Source: Trichococcus ilyis
GTDB lineage: Bacteria > Bacillota > Bacilli > Lactobacillales > Aerococcaceae
NCBI RefSeq assembly: GCF_900109135.1
Contig: NZ_FNYT01000023.1
Location: forward strand, 1 to 46,864
Length of the DNA stretch: 46,864 bases
Direction: 5' to 3'
Part shown: positions 38,041 through 44,677 of the stretch, piece after piece
Numbering within the stretch: position 1 is the first letter of the stretch
Layout: every line of letters starts with the position of its first letter
Program-made: the position numbers and the translations under genes
Notes under the pieces: model-generated
The model's database searches: none
Told to the model about the DNA's origin: nothing
Seen by the model: the letters and a program-made list of their open reading frames with translations, nothing else

Positions 38041-38328
38041 TTTTCTCGCGGCTGCCTACCGTATTTCCGGGTGTTTTGGTCTCAGTTACTATATGGCAAA
38101 GACATTGAAACCATCTAAACGTTCAGGAAAGCCGGATACCCGCTGGAACCTATGGTGGATACTGTCTTGTCGTTCGCATTGGGTTGGTCGTTGGCATTTA
38201 TAACGGAACCTACCTTGATTGTCGCGCTGGACATGTTGGCCCTGTTCTTCATCTATCGCGTTTGGCGGGAGATTGTCTGGTTCAACGAACAAGAAAGCAA
38301 GAAGGACGACGTTATCGTTCACGAATAA
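38041..38328 (+). pseudogene. small membrane protein, interrupted by an in-frame stop
   Basis: Reading in frame from 38041, a plausible protein (LPYFRVFWSQLLYGKDIETI) meets TAA at 38116-38118 and then resumes (TFRKAGYPLEPMVDTVLSFA) to a stop at 38326-38328. The second part has two hydrophobic segments (TVLSFALGWSLAFI and LIVALDMLALFFIYRVW) and a charged tail. A single CAA-to-TAA change could explain the break. The part from ATG 38152 (58 residues) could still be made, but has no good ribosome binding site. A terminator follows. Confidence 0.5.
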
Positions 38329-38337
38329 CAGCCAAAG

Positions 38338-38367
38338 GCGCTTCTACGCATCGTAGAGGGGCTTTTT
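38338..38367 (+). terminator. terminator after the interrupted membrane gene
   Basis: GCGCTTCTACG pairs with CGTAGAGGGGC with one mismatch (loop near 38349-38352), followed by TTTTTT (38362-38367). Confidence 0.75.
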
Positions 38368-38636
38368 TGTTTGCGCTTGGGCCCTTTGGCTGGGCGATGC
38401 GTTAAGTTGCACGTCACTTGCATTTCTGGCTATTTCAACACATTACGCATCCAAGAACCGACAGACACCAACAGTCCCGTACACCCGTTTAAGTTGCAAT
38501 TCTGATGCCCACGACCAGGACAAAAAGCCCGCGCGCAAAAAAAACTTTTCAATATGTGTATATGGATAAATGCCGAAATTTCGTCGAAATATTGATGTGG
38601 ACAAGTAACTGAAAACGAACTTGAGTGGTTATTGAT

Positions 38637-38665
38637 TTGATTGCCATCCAAGCAAACGGTATAAT
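38637..38665 (+). promoter_or_regulatory. promoter of the 38.85-kb membrane protein gene
   Basis: TTGATT (38637-38642), 17-base spacer, TATAAT (38660-38665). The leader carries an inverted pair CCAGT/ACTGG (about 38675-38690). The preceding 38368-38636 holds no gene that I can see. Confidence 0.75.
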
Positions 38666-38857
38666 AGAAGTAAGCCAGTCAACCGAACTGGTCGCTTCTC
38701 AATGAAAGAAAGCTTCTTGGTTTCTGTCTTTAAATTGATAATGTTACTTTCGAAATTCAGCAGCATGGTGAAAGCAATTGCTGCATACAATATATTGAAC
38801 CGCAAAAGAAAACAGGAAACTTCTTCAGGGGAGTTAAGTAAGAAAGGAGGAATGTCT

Positions 38858-39298
38858 TTGTATAAATATACATCAGAAGCACTACTAAAGAAATTTATGG
38901 ACAGAGGCGAAATCATGTTTTACTTGCTTATGGGCAGCATCAACGCAATGTTTATTCTGACCGAAGTATTTCGTTGGATTCAAATTACTTTTTATGGTGT
39001 GGCAAATAAGGCCGTTTGGTCATTCACGTTGTACCATCTGTCATTTTTCGTTGTTTGCATAGCCCTGTACGTCTGGGGCAACTCGTTTTCAACCCTAGCG
39101 GATGACCCTGTTGCAGGCATCGTTCGAGGACTTCGAAAGCAAACGACAAGTGAGTTCGGTAGATTTGTCGGCAAATCGATGAAGTTTTTATCGCCAGTTG
39201 TTGACAACTATTTTTCCAAACGAGTCACCACTGCGATTTTATTCGCAGCAACAACTGTAGTGAAGAAGATTTACGCTTACATTAGTATCAGATTTTAA
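38858..39298 (+). CDS. small membrane protein of unknown function
   Basis: 146 residues from TTG 38858, chosen because AAAGGAGG (38843-38850) is seven bases upstream; the ATG at 38852 is only one base from that site, and an ATG at 38702 has none. Two clear membrane helices (MFYLLMGSINAMFILTEVF and WSFTLYHLSFFVVCIALYVW) and a weaker third near the C-terminus (AILFAATTVVKKIYAYI). No family recognised. Own promoter; weak hairpin AAAGCGTTCGTT/AACGAACGCTTT at 39310-39341 follows as terminator. Confidence 0.6.
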   Translation: MYKYTSEALLKKFMDRGEIMFYLLMGSINAMFILTEVFRWIQITFYGVANKAVWSFTLYHLSFFVVCIALYVWGNSFSTLADDPVAGIVRGLRKQTTSEFGRFVGKSMKFLSPVVDNYFSKRVTTAILFAATTVVKKIYAYISIRF

Positions 39299-39309
39299 TC
39301 GTTTCACCC

Positions 39310-39341
39310 AAAGCGTTCGTTTACGGTTCAACGAACGCTTT
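39310..39341 (+). terminator. hairpin terminator
   Basis: Arms 39310-39321 and 39330-39341 are perfectly complementary; only a short T-rich tail (TTTCATT) follows. Confidence 0.6.
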
Positions 39342-39399
39342 CATTCTGCCCAAAAACAGAAATTGGTCAGCGTTCCGGTCTACGTACGGCTCTTCCTCC

Positions 39400-39428
39400 T
39401 ACCAAAAAGAACATACGTTTGGTATGAT
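39400..39428 (+). promoter_or_regulatory. possible operator-promoter before the 101-aa gene
   Basis: Inverted repeat TACCAAA (39400-39406) / TTTGGTA (39418-39424) overlapping a TATGAT -10 box (39423-39428). No clear -35 box, so an activator or extended -10 (TTTGGTATGAT) may be used. Confidence 0.4.
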
Positions 39429-39464
39429 GGACAAAAGAATGCTCGTTCGAAAGGAGGCATCAGC

Positions 39465-39770
39465 ATGTTATTCGAGAAAACCTTCTCCTCACAAAAGAGG
39501 ATTGATGTGCCCTTATTGCTGAAGAAACGCAAAGCGCAGGAGTCGGCTTTTTTGGCGGAGGACATCCGGATTTTGAACCGAAAAGGCGAGGTCTGGTGGT
39601 TCATGGCCGCAAATGGAGATTGTTTCTTCATGGCGAACCTATGCACGCCGCCTTATCGCCTGTATTTGTTCCGGGTGGAGTTGGGCGATTTGCTGACGGT
39701 AGCTGATATCGTACACGCGGTTGAGACCGGCGAGCTGAAAAATTCGGTATGGAAACCAGCGGGTGCATGA
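39465..39770 (+). CDS. hypothetical protein, 101 aa
   Basis: Start at ATG 39465 because AAGGAGG (39451-39457) is seven bases upstream; the frame is open to 39363 but that part holds the promoter. Soluble, beginning MLFEKTFSSQKRIDVPLLLK, with an aromatic middle (VWWFMAANGDCFFMANL). No family recognised. The 54-residue gene follows 38 bases later and may be co-transcribed. Confidence 0.65.
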   Translation: MLFEKTFSSQKRIDVPLLLKKRKAQESAFLAEDIRILNRKGEVWWFMAANGDCFFMANLCTPPYRLYLFRVELGDLLTVADIVHAVETGELKNSVWKPAGA

Positions 39771-39808
39771 AGGGCCATGAAAAGCCGTAAAAGTAACATT
39801 TGTCGGAA

Positions 39809-39973
39809 ATGGAGCGGGTAGGAATATTAGATGACCCGAGCAAGATTCGTTTTCAAAACGAATACGATAACCACCGCGTACCGAGTGCGCCTATCTTTCT
39901 CAACGACTTCGACTGTGGGTGGGCAGATGTTTTGCTGAAAATCGGTATTCAGTATAGGGAAAATAAGCAGTAG
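39809..39973 (+). CDS. hypothetical protein, 54 aa
   Basis: ATG 39809, weak GTCGGAAA upstream. Product MERVGILDDPSKIRFQNEYD then NHRVPSAPIFLNDFDCGWAD and a short basic end. Supported as a real gene because a decayed copy in the same frame lies at 37.73-37.81 kb, with conservation of DDPS and RVPS. Function unknown. Confidence 0.5.
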   Translation: MERVGILDDPSKIRFQNEYDNHRVPSAPIFLNDFDCGWADVLLKIGIQYRENKQ

Positions 39974-40292
39974 GTTTATTGATACTCCTGGGACAATGTT
40001 TAGTGCGCGTGCGCAGATTCATGTATTCAGGGGGGCCATCAACAGAAGAAAGCACCTGTTCTTCTTTGCGAGGAGGAAGGGTGTTATTTCGCATACTGCC
40101 AACTCTATACAGATGGATATTTTGTCCGGTATCAAAAAATGCGAGAGAAGAGAAGTAAGTACAGCAGACATTGGCATGTCAGAGCATAAAGTTTAGGTGA
40201 CTTTCACCAAAAGCGACGAAACGCCAGCAAAGCCTCTTTTCGGTGAAATTTGAAATGGGTGTGTTTCTAAATTCAACAAGATGGCATATGAA
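39974..40292. other. gene-poor stretch with terminator-like hairpin
   Basis: Nothing coding that I trust. TTCACCAAAAG (about 40204-40214) can pair with CTTTTCGGTGAA (about 40239-40250), a terminator-like stem without a proper T-run. A 66-codon open frame at 39996-40196 lacks a ribosome binding site. Confidence 0.4.
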
Positions 40293-40420
40293 TTGCATAT
40301 CATTAGGAAGGTTTGTTATAATGACGATAGGTTAAAAAATAGCTGTGTTTCCAAAGTTCACCAGTTATTTTTTTGTGTTATTTTTTGAGATGAGATGGGC
40401 TCTGCGTCAACAGGGCCCTC
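40293..40420 (+). ncRNA. candidate small RNA or attenuator, unit A
   Basis: Promoter TTGCAT (40293-40298), spacer 18, TATAAT (40317-40322). The transcript would fold into AAAAAATAGCTG (about 40334-40345) with CAGTTATTTTTT (about 40362-40373) followed by more T, then GGGCTCTG (40397-40404) with CAGGGCCC (40411-40418). Same plan as unit B at 41055-41200. There is no open frame of note; a four-codon peptide (ATG ACG ATA GGT TAA) begins at 40321. Confidence 0.45.
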
Positions 40421-40605
40421 TTCATGTAAGTCATTGAAACTACTGGCTTGAATTGGAATGAACCCGCGACTCCCCGAGTAGTTCAGCGGTTTTTTTTGTG
40501 TCTTAATTGTAGTAGCTACAGTTATCACCACAACTTGGAAACCAAAAGAATAACGATGCAGATTGAGAGGCATACTATAAAGAAGCGGGATGGTGAACAA
40601 TCAAC
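40421..40605. other. leader or spacer between unit A and the 81-aa frame
   Basis: Contains a further GC-rich hairpin-like segment ending in TTTTTTTT (about 40463-40497) and a possible -10 TATAAA near 40575. No protein gene seen. Confidence 0.35.
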
Positions 40606-40851
40606 ATGGATGACCAAAAGAGCGTACCTTCATATGCCACAAGTGCGATAAGGAAGCGCCCCCGGAGTAGAGCAGAATGGGAAGCCTTGCGCCATCTTGA
40701 AATTTTGCAGGGATTTCCAACTGGGAACGTTGGTAACAGGGTTTGGAAAGACGCAAATGACCACTCCGAAGGTTTTTACGAACTGGATGCAAACGGAATT
40801 GAAATTGCCTGGTTTCCGACTCCGGGGTTTGAGAATCGAGAAGGATGCTAA
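40606..40851 (+). CDS. hypothetical protein, 81 aa
   Basis: ATG 40606 with a GGGATGGTG stretch about 10 bases upstream. Product contains RKRPRSRAEWEALRHLEILQ and a C-terminal ANGIEIAWFPTPGF; no family recognised. Frame and composition look protein-like but support is modest. Confidence 0.4.
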   Translation: MDDQKSVPSYATSAIRKRPRSRAEWEALRHLEILQGFPTGNVGNRVWKDANDHSEGFYELDANGIEIAWFPTPGFENREGC

Positions 40852-41054
40852 GAAGCGGCATTTAAGGCTGAAATGAAAAACGAATTTTCCATCTGCATTC
40901 TCCACTAGCTGTTTGAATTTTGAGTTCGGAATCTCCAAATGAGCGCTCCGCCTGGATGAGTAGTAAGGCATTACAGCTTCCAAATGCGTCATGACGCATG
41001 TAAAAAAACGTAAGCAAGTGGATTCCGATATGCCTCTGACAACTTTAATGGGAG
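40852..41054. other. gene-free stretch
   Basis: No convincing open frame, repeat or hairpin seen between the 81-residue frame and unit B. Confidence 0.3.
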
Positions 41055-41200
41055 TTGCGAAGCTTTTTTGGGATTGGTATAATGGTGGCAGATGAACAAA
41101 AAATAACCGTTATCCTGTCAAAGTAAAAAGATAAGGCGATTATTTTTTTGTGTCTTTTGATTGGTAAAGGAGAGTTCTGCGCTAACAGGACTCTTTTTTT
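41055..41200 (+). ncRNA. candidate small RNA or attenuator, unit B
   Basis: Promoter TTGCGA (41055-41060), spacer 17, extended -10 TGGTATAAT (TATAAT 41078-41083). Folding: AAAAAATAA (from 41098) pairs with TTATTTTTT (about 41140-41148), enclosing TTATC/GATAA; then the terminator GAGTTCTG (41172-41179) / CAGGACTC (41186-41193) with TTTTTTT (41194-41200). A five-codon frame (ATG AAC AAA AAA TAA) opens the transcript. Architecture repeats that of unit A, 760 bases away. Confidence 0.5.
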
Positions 41201-41388
41201 CGTTTTCGTAATTGGAGCTATCGATGAAAGACGGGAAATTTAAAGGCTATTGTAGGAAAGCACATTGTTCCCGAACAGACAATTCTCCAATTGTGCCGCA
41301 GGGGAGAGCAGGAATCGAATGAAGCCGGAATATTCAATACATTCCATAACGCAGAAAGTCTGGAGAAAAGGACACGGAGGAATATGCA
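41201..41388. other. leader or spacer before the 52-aa gene
   Basis: No gene seen. Nearly the same length as the spacer after unit A (188 versus 185 bases), but no evident sequence similarity between the two. Confidence 0.3.
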
Positions 41389-41547
41389 ATGAAGTCAGAA
41401 GAAGAGGAAAGCGCATTCGAATTTGAACAGCAGGGCATGGAAAACACCTCGAAAAAGAACGAAGAAGTCACAGACACTTTTATGGAAATGGTAATCTCAG
41501 TTTGTGATGAAAATGAGGAAGCCTTGAAACAACTGGGTGATAGATGA
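41389..41547 (+). CDS. small acidic protein, 52 aa
   Basis: ATG 41389 with CGGAGG (41375-41380) eight bases upstream. Very acidic: MKSEEEESAFEFEQQGMENT start and ISVCDENEEALKQLGDR end. Too short to assign; small acidic proteins in mobile elements are sometimes antirestriction (DNA mimic) or antitoxin proteins, but no evidence fixes this. Confidence 0.55.
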   Translation: MKSEEEESAFEFEQQGMENTSKKNEEVTDTFMEMVISVCDENEEALKQLGDR

Positions 41548-41983
41548 GGCGTGCGGCCGTCCGGGAAACAAATATTGGCAGTCTATGACATCATTATCGC
41601 TGAGACGCATTTGAGGATTAGGTGGTTTTTCCATGGGTTCTTGCTGATTTATGCTTGATGCGTTCTGACGCCTGTGGGATTATGAAGTTTCACATATAAG
41701 ACGAGGTGTGTTGAATCAACATGTAAAGCGAAAGCCGGACTCGCATGCATTGCAGCGGATTTGGGAAGTGCTTAAACGCATATACGGCAGAATATGACAT
41801 TCATTTCAATAACTCGCCGAGCCCACTGTTGCCAACATTATTTGTTACGTGAAACGTCAGATAATCTGAGGGAAACGGACTCGGCAGGTCCGCGGGGAGC
41901 GAACCTACAATAGTGGAGGAGAAAATCGAGCAGGTCAAACGAAAAGGGACAGTCCGTGAATAGCAAACAGGCATTCGCTATGG
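41548..41983. other. gene-free stretch
   Basis: 436 bases with no frame, repeat or promoter I can support. Confidence 0.3.
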
Positions 41984-42117
41984 TATATTATGTATGCAGA
42001 AATGCGATGAGAGCAGGCTCATAGTCAACTTGATATTCGGAATATATGTTCCACCGGTGGCAAGCACCAAAACGAAACCTGTATAGAGGCTGCTCTTTTT
42101 CAAGAGTAGTCTTTTTT
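41984..42117 (+). ncRNA. candidate small RNA, unit C
   Basis: Extended -10 TGGTATATT (41981-41989) without a good -35, then about 125 bases to a clear terminator: GGCTGCTCTT (42088-42097) pairs with AAGAGTAGTC (42102-42111) and TTTTTT follows. In between lie the palindromes GGAATATATGTTCC and CCACCGGTGG (about 42041-42060). No open frame of note. Confidence 0.4.
42088..42117 (+). terminator. terminator of unit C
   Basis: Ten-base stem with two G-T pairs, TTTC loop, six T residues. See unit C. Confidence 0.8.
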
Positions 42118-42613
42118 CTCTTGGTAAATGGTTTTCAGTTTCTTGATTACCGGACAAGCTTTTTACCTTGCTCTTTCAGGTAGAATTTGACTGTATCAAT
42201 TAGAGAGCGTGGGGGGGATGGCCTCCTTCCCTCAGAAAGAGACCTTTTCACATTTGGTGAATAAGTCGAGACCAGCTACAATATGGTCATTTACGCTCAG
42301 TCGCTTTTCAAATGAACCCGTATCCTGTGTCAGAAGATACAAAAGGAATAAAGGAATCGGGCAAAGCCGGGTTCATTCAGCGATGGTTTATGGGCGGAGA
42401 AACAAATCTGAATGGAAAGGATGTGCAAGCCGTGCTGGGGGGATAGCTTGCTTGCAAAATATCTTCGTTGAGTAGGAGGTTATTTGAATGATGATGACGT
42501 TGACATAAGTCAATTGTTCTTTATTGTTATCAATAAAAGTGGACAAATTTTCTCGGAAAGGTCATACTGTAACCAAGCCGATAAAATTGTCATCATCAAG
42601 GAGGTAGCGGGAT
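42118..42613. other. intergenic stretch before the 117-aa gene
   Basis: An 88-codon frame at 42209-42475 lacks a ribosome binding site and protein-like composition. A weak promoter, TGGACA near 42540 with CATACT about 18 bases later, could serve the 117-residue gene. Nothing else seen. Confidence 0.35.
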
Positions 42614-42967
42614 ATGGATATTTTTGAGAGAGTCAAGGAATCAAAAGTTAGTGAAATGTCACATGAGGAAATATTACGGTTAAAGGAAGCGGTTTATAAA
42701 ATAGTAGAAGAAATGGAATTGAATGGCGAAAAAGTAACGATTCGTGCTGTTCACAAGAAAACAGGAACTCATGAATGGATATTAGAACAGTTTCCAATTA
42801 TTAGGGAAGCTAAGTCTAGGCAAAGGTTGAAAAGGGAAACTGAAAGACGAAAACAAATACTATGGGATGATAGCGGCGATTTTAGAAAAATGGTGGAGGA
42901 AAGCATTCTTAATCCGTATTCTGTATTGAGAAAGCGAAATGAAGCTAAATCGGATTCCGAACAATGA
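42614..42967 (+). CDS. probable helix-turn-helix protein, 117 aa
   Basis: ATG 42614, AAGGAGG at 42598-42604. Mid-region KVTIRAVHKKTGTHEWILEQ reads like a helix-turn-helix, followed by a very basic helix (REAKSRQRLKRETERRKQIL). Plausibly DNA-binding; resembles in plan the small accessory proteins of some transposons and integrases, but no family assigned. Last protein gene before attR, mirrored in position to int at attL. Confidence 0.55.
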   Translation: MDIFERVKESKVSEMSHEEILRLKEAVYKIVEEMELNGEKVTIRAVHKKTGTHEWILEQFPIIREAKSRQRLKRETERRKQILWDDSGDFRKMVEESILNPYSVLRKRNEAKSDSEQ

Positions 42968-43608
42968 TGTGAGATTTTTGAAATTGCAATATATGAAATC
43001 CTTCTTAGAAGATGACGTGAAAATCTCACAGATGAAAAGAATCATTTTTTGATTTGTTCTCATCGGTTTCAGAATGACTCGCAAATGCGATAACAGATTT
43101 CAAAGTTTTGTACTACGCGGGCAATCCAAGTGCATCCCATGACTGAACGGTATTCAGGAAGGATGTAGCAAACCAGTATCACTTGTCTTGGGAGAGGATT
43201 ATGTTGCTCAAAAAGTAGCCAATCCGTATTCCGTACGTGAATTTAAGTCTGCGGACAAGTTGGCTAGTCTCTATACACGACGTTTTGGTCCGGTTATTAT
43301 TTCTACCAAAGAGGTAACGAATCCAGTGAATTTGGGCATTTTTACAAAAAAAGTGGGAACCACTCATTGTGATTGAGTAGTTCCCACTAAAAGTTGCTCG
43401 TGTTTTTCCCAGCGTGGTCGAAATTCCTTGAAATGCTAATCATCCTAATTCAGTCATGAATGAATCGAAATGAAGATGTTGCTTGTTTGTGACTGAATTC
43501 GTGACTGAAAAAATTAAATTTAATACCTTTTGATTCTATATACATATCTGAAAAATCATGGTACACTGCATTTTGCATGCCGGTGCAACCTTATACAATC
43601 TAGCAGAT
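42968..43608. other. right-end noncoding region of the element
   Basis: No gene trusted. A perfect-looking long hairpin at about 43354-43388 (GTGGGAAC ... GTTCCCAC with inner ACTCA/TGAGT, one mismatch) lacks a T-run. Further right are the candidate integrase arm sites (43489-43510). Confidence 0.45.
43489..43510. repeat. candidate integrase arm sites at attR
   Basis: Tandem GTGACTGAA at 43489-43497 and 43501-43509 (period 12), the second as CGTGACTGAAA, which differs by one base from the CGTGAATGAAA pair next to attL. Same orientation and period support a common ligand, most likely Int. Confidence 0.55.
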
Positions 43609-43663
43609 AAAAAACCAGGTTTGAAAAAAGCGCGTAAAGCTTCACAATTCTCAAAACGTTAAT
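43609..43663 (+). repeat. attR with second copy of the rpsI 3' end
   Basis: Encodes the same last 17 residues as rpsI ([17 protein letters not shown]) and its TAA, but with synonymous third-base or codon changes upstream of the 20-base identical core (43633-43652). The part left of the core belongs to the element, the part right of it to the original chromosome. Confidence 0.9.
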
Positions 43664-43814
43664 TGCTGGAGCCGTTGCGGATTCATTCGTTTACGGATAC
43701 AGTATGGGACGGAGATTTCGAAAGAAATCGAGTACCATTCAATTACACTGTTTTCAAATGTTTTTTGCTTCAGGTTGGTCACACGGCCAATTTGAAAAAT
43801 CAATCAACAGCCCT

Positions 43815-43845
43815 AAAGCATCGGCATCTTGCTGATGCTTTTTTT
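43815..43845 (+). terminator. terminator, probably native rpsI operon terminator
   Basis: AAAGCATCGGC (43815-43825) pairs with GCTGATGCTTT (43831-43841) with one G-T pair, followed by T-run. It lies 150 bases right of attR and is likely the original transcription stop of rplM-rpsI before insertion. Confidence 0.8.
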
Positions 43846-43906
43846 CTTGTATAAATTCAAAAGAATAAAAGTATGGAGTGTCATACTGATGAAGGCGGTG
43901 TGAACA

Positions 43907-44035
43907 GTGAGTCCAAAAGAAAAAATGCTGGAAATAATCAAGAACAAACAAGGCGGCGGAAAGTCCAAACAAACCGACACGCCAAAAAATGATATCAAGA
44001 ACATGCGCAAAGGCCCGAAGATTTTTAACAAGTAA
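43907..44035 (+). CDS. small basic protein, 42 aa
   Basis: GTG 43907 with a weak AAGGCGGTG upstream. Product MSPKEKMLEIIKNKQGGGKS continuing to a conserved-looking end NDIKNMRKGPKIFNK. No family assigned; it lies between two terminators in native chromosome and so appears to be an independent small gene. Confidence 0.5.
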   Translation: MSPKEKMLEIIKNKQGGGKSKQTDTPKNDIKNMRKGPKIFNK

Positions 44036-44065
44036 TGACAGCTTGCAGAATAATAATTTGTTGAT

Positions 44066-44090
44066 CCCATTCGGAAGAGTGGGTTTTTTT
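44066..44090 (+). terminator. terminator after the 42-aa gene
   Basis: CCCATTC (44066-44072) pairs with GAGTGGG (44077-44083) around GGAA, then TTTTTTT. Confidence 0.88.
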
Positions 44091-44145
44091 GTTTAACGAG
44101 GGGCATCTTCGGTTCGGATTCTTTCCGGTAATCCAAGCAAGTTAC

Positions 44146-44174
44146 TTTACAAAAGTTAGTTCCTGCTTTATGAT
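44146..44174 (+). promoter_or_regulatory. promoter of the marR-nitroreductase operon
   Basis: TTTACA (44146-44151), 17-base spacer, TATGAT (44169-44174). The tandem palindromes start at the end of the -10 box. Confidence 0.65.
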
Positions 44175-44216
44175 TGATTAATCAACCGTTGACTAGTCAA
44201 ACGTTTGTCAGTCAGC
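44174..44216. promoter_or_regulatory. tandem palindromic operators of the MarR regulator
   Basis: Two perfect 12-base palindromes, TTGATTAATCAA (44174-44185) and TTGACTAGTCAA (44189-44200), 15 bases centre to centre, and a degenerate third (TTGTCAGTCAGC, 44205-44216). They cover the expected transcription start, as autorepressor sites of MarR proteins do. Confidence 0.7.
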
Positions 44217-44244
44217 CAATATCGGATAATCGAGGTGAATGTGC

Positions 44245-44673
44245 ATGAACTTAAGAGACATAAGCAAGTTGCTGTACCAGATCAAACTGACTAATCAGGA
44301 GATTACCACGCTGTTCGAAAAGGAAACAGGGTTCAGTTTGACGCGCTATGAGATGCTGATGTTCCTGAAAGAAAAGGGAAGCTGTTCCCAAAATCAGATC
44401 CAGACGGAGCTGAAAATCGACAGCGCAGCGATCACGCGCCATCTGAAAATCCTGGAGCAAAAAGGCTATGTCCTGCGGGAACGGAATGCGGAGAATAACC
44501 GGGAGGTCTTTGTCCGCTTGACGGACAAGGCGATCCAGGAGCTGGATGCCTGCGGGAAAGAACAGGATCAGGACAGAATGGGGATTTCGCTGTCCTTAAG
44601 TGACGAGGAAGCCGAACAATTATCCCAATTGCTGAACAAACTGCACCTGAATAGAGAACAAGAAAGAGGCTAA
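44245..44673 (+). CDS. MarR-family transcriptional regulator
   Basis: 142 residues from ATG 44245, seven bases after GAGGTG; the ATG two codons earlier would be only one base from that site. Winged HTH: CSQNQIQTELKIDSAAITRH as recognition part and the wing RERNAENNREVFVRLTDKA with conserved Asp/Arg positions. Likely senses a quinone, nitro compound or other electrophile and derepresses the two following reductase genes. Four bases before the nitroreductase gene. Confidence 0.9.
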   Translation: MNLRDISKLLYQIKLTNQEITTLFEKETGFSLTRYEMLMFLKEKGSCSQNQIQTELKIDSAAITRHLKILEQKGYVLRERNAENNREVFVRLTDKAIQELDACGKEQDQDRMGISLSLSDEEAEQLSQLLNKLHLNREQERG

Positions 44674-44677
44674 GAAC

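Larger units (their letters stand above)
21658..43663. mobile_element. 22-kb integrative element in rpsI, pipolin-like
   Basis: Bounded by a 31-base direct repeat with one mismatch (21658-21688 and 43633-43663). Contains a tyrosine integrase next to the left end, an excisionase-like HTH protein, a family B DNA polymerase, a type I restriction-modification system, a PD-(D/E)XK protein and a HEPN protein. Neither relaxase, conjugation genes, phage structural genes nor a plasmid Rep is visible. An integrase, a self-encoded PolB and R-M cargo match the pattern of pipolins, the integrative elements with primer-independent PolB. Assignment is by architecture and motifs, without alignment. Confidence 0.85.

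Noticed and set aside
39996-40196. 66-codon frame
   Set aside because: No ribosome binding site and it spans hairpin-forming sequence; probably noncoding.
42209-42475. 88-codon frame in the right arm
   Set aside because: No spaced ribosome binding site, unusual Arg/Ser/Cys-rich composition and no homologous feel; likely chance.
43188-43376. 62-codon frame near attR
   Set aside because: Overlaps the left arm of the long hairpin at 43354-43388 and lacks a ribosome binding site; could be a decayed gene piece, but nothing supports it.
21658-43663. Prophage or ICE interpretation of the element
   Set aside because: No capsid, terminase, holin, relaxase, coupling protein or type IV secretion genes are visible; PolB plus R-M cargo fits better with a pipolin-like element.
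43663-43854. Frame right of attR containing RNRVP, reminiscent of the RVPS motif of the 54-residue protein
   Set aside because: Similarity is five residues only and the frame runs through a terminator; insufficient to call a third fossil copy.
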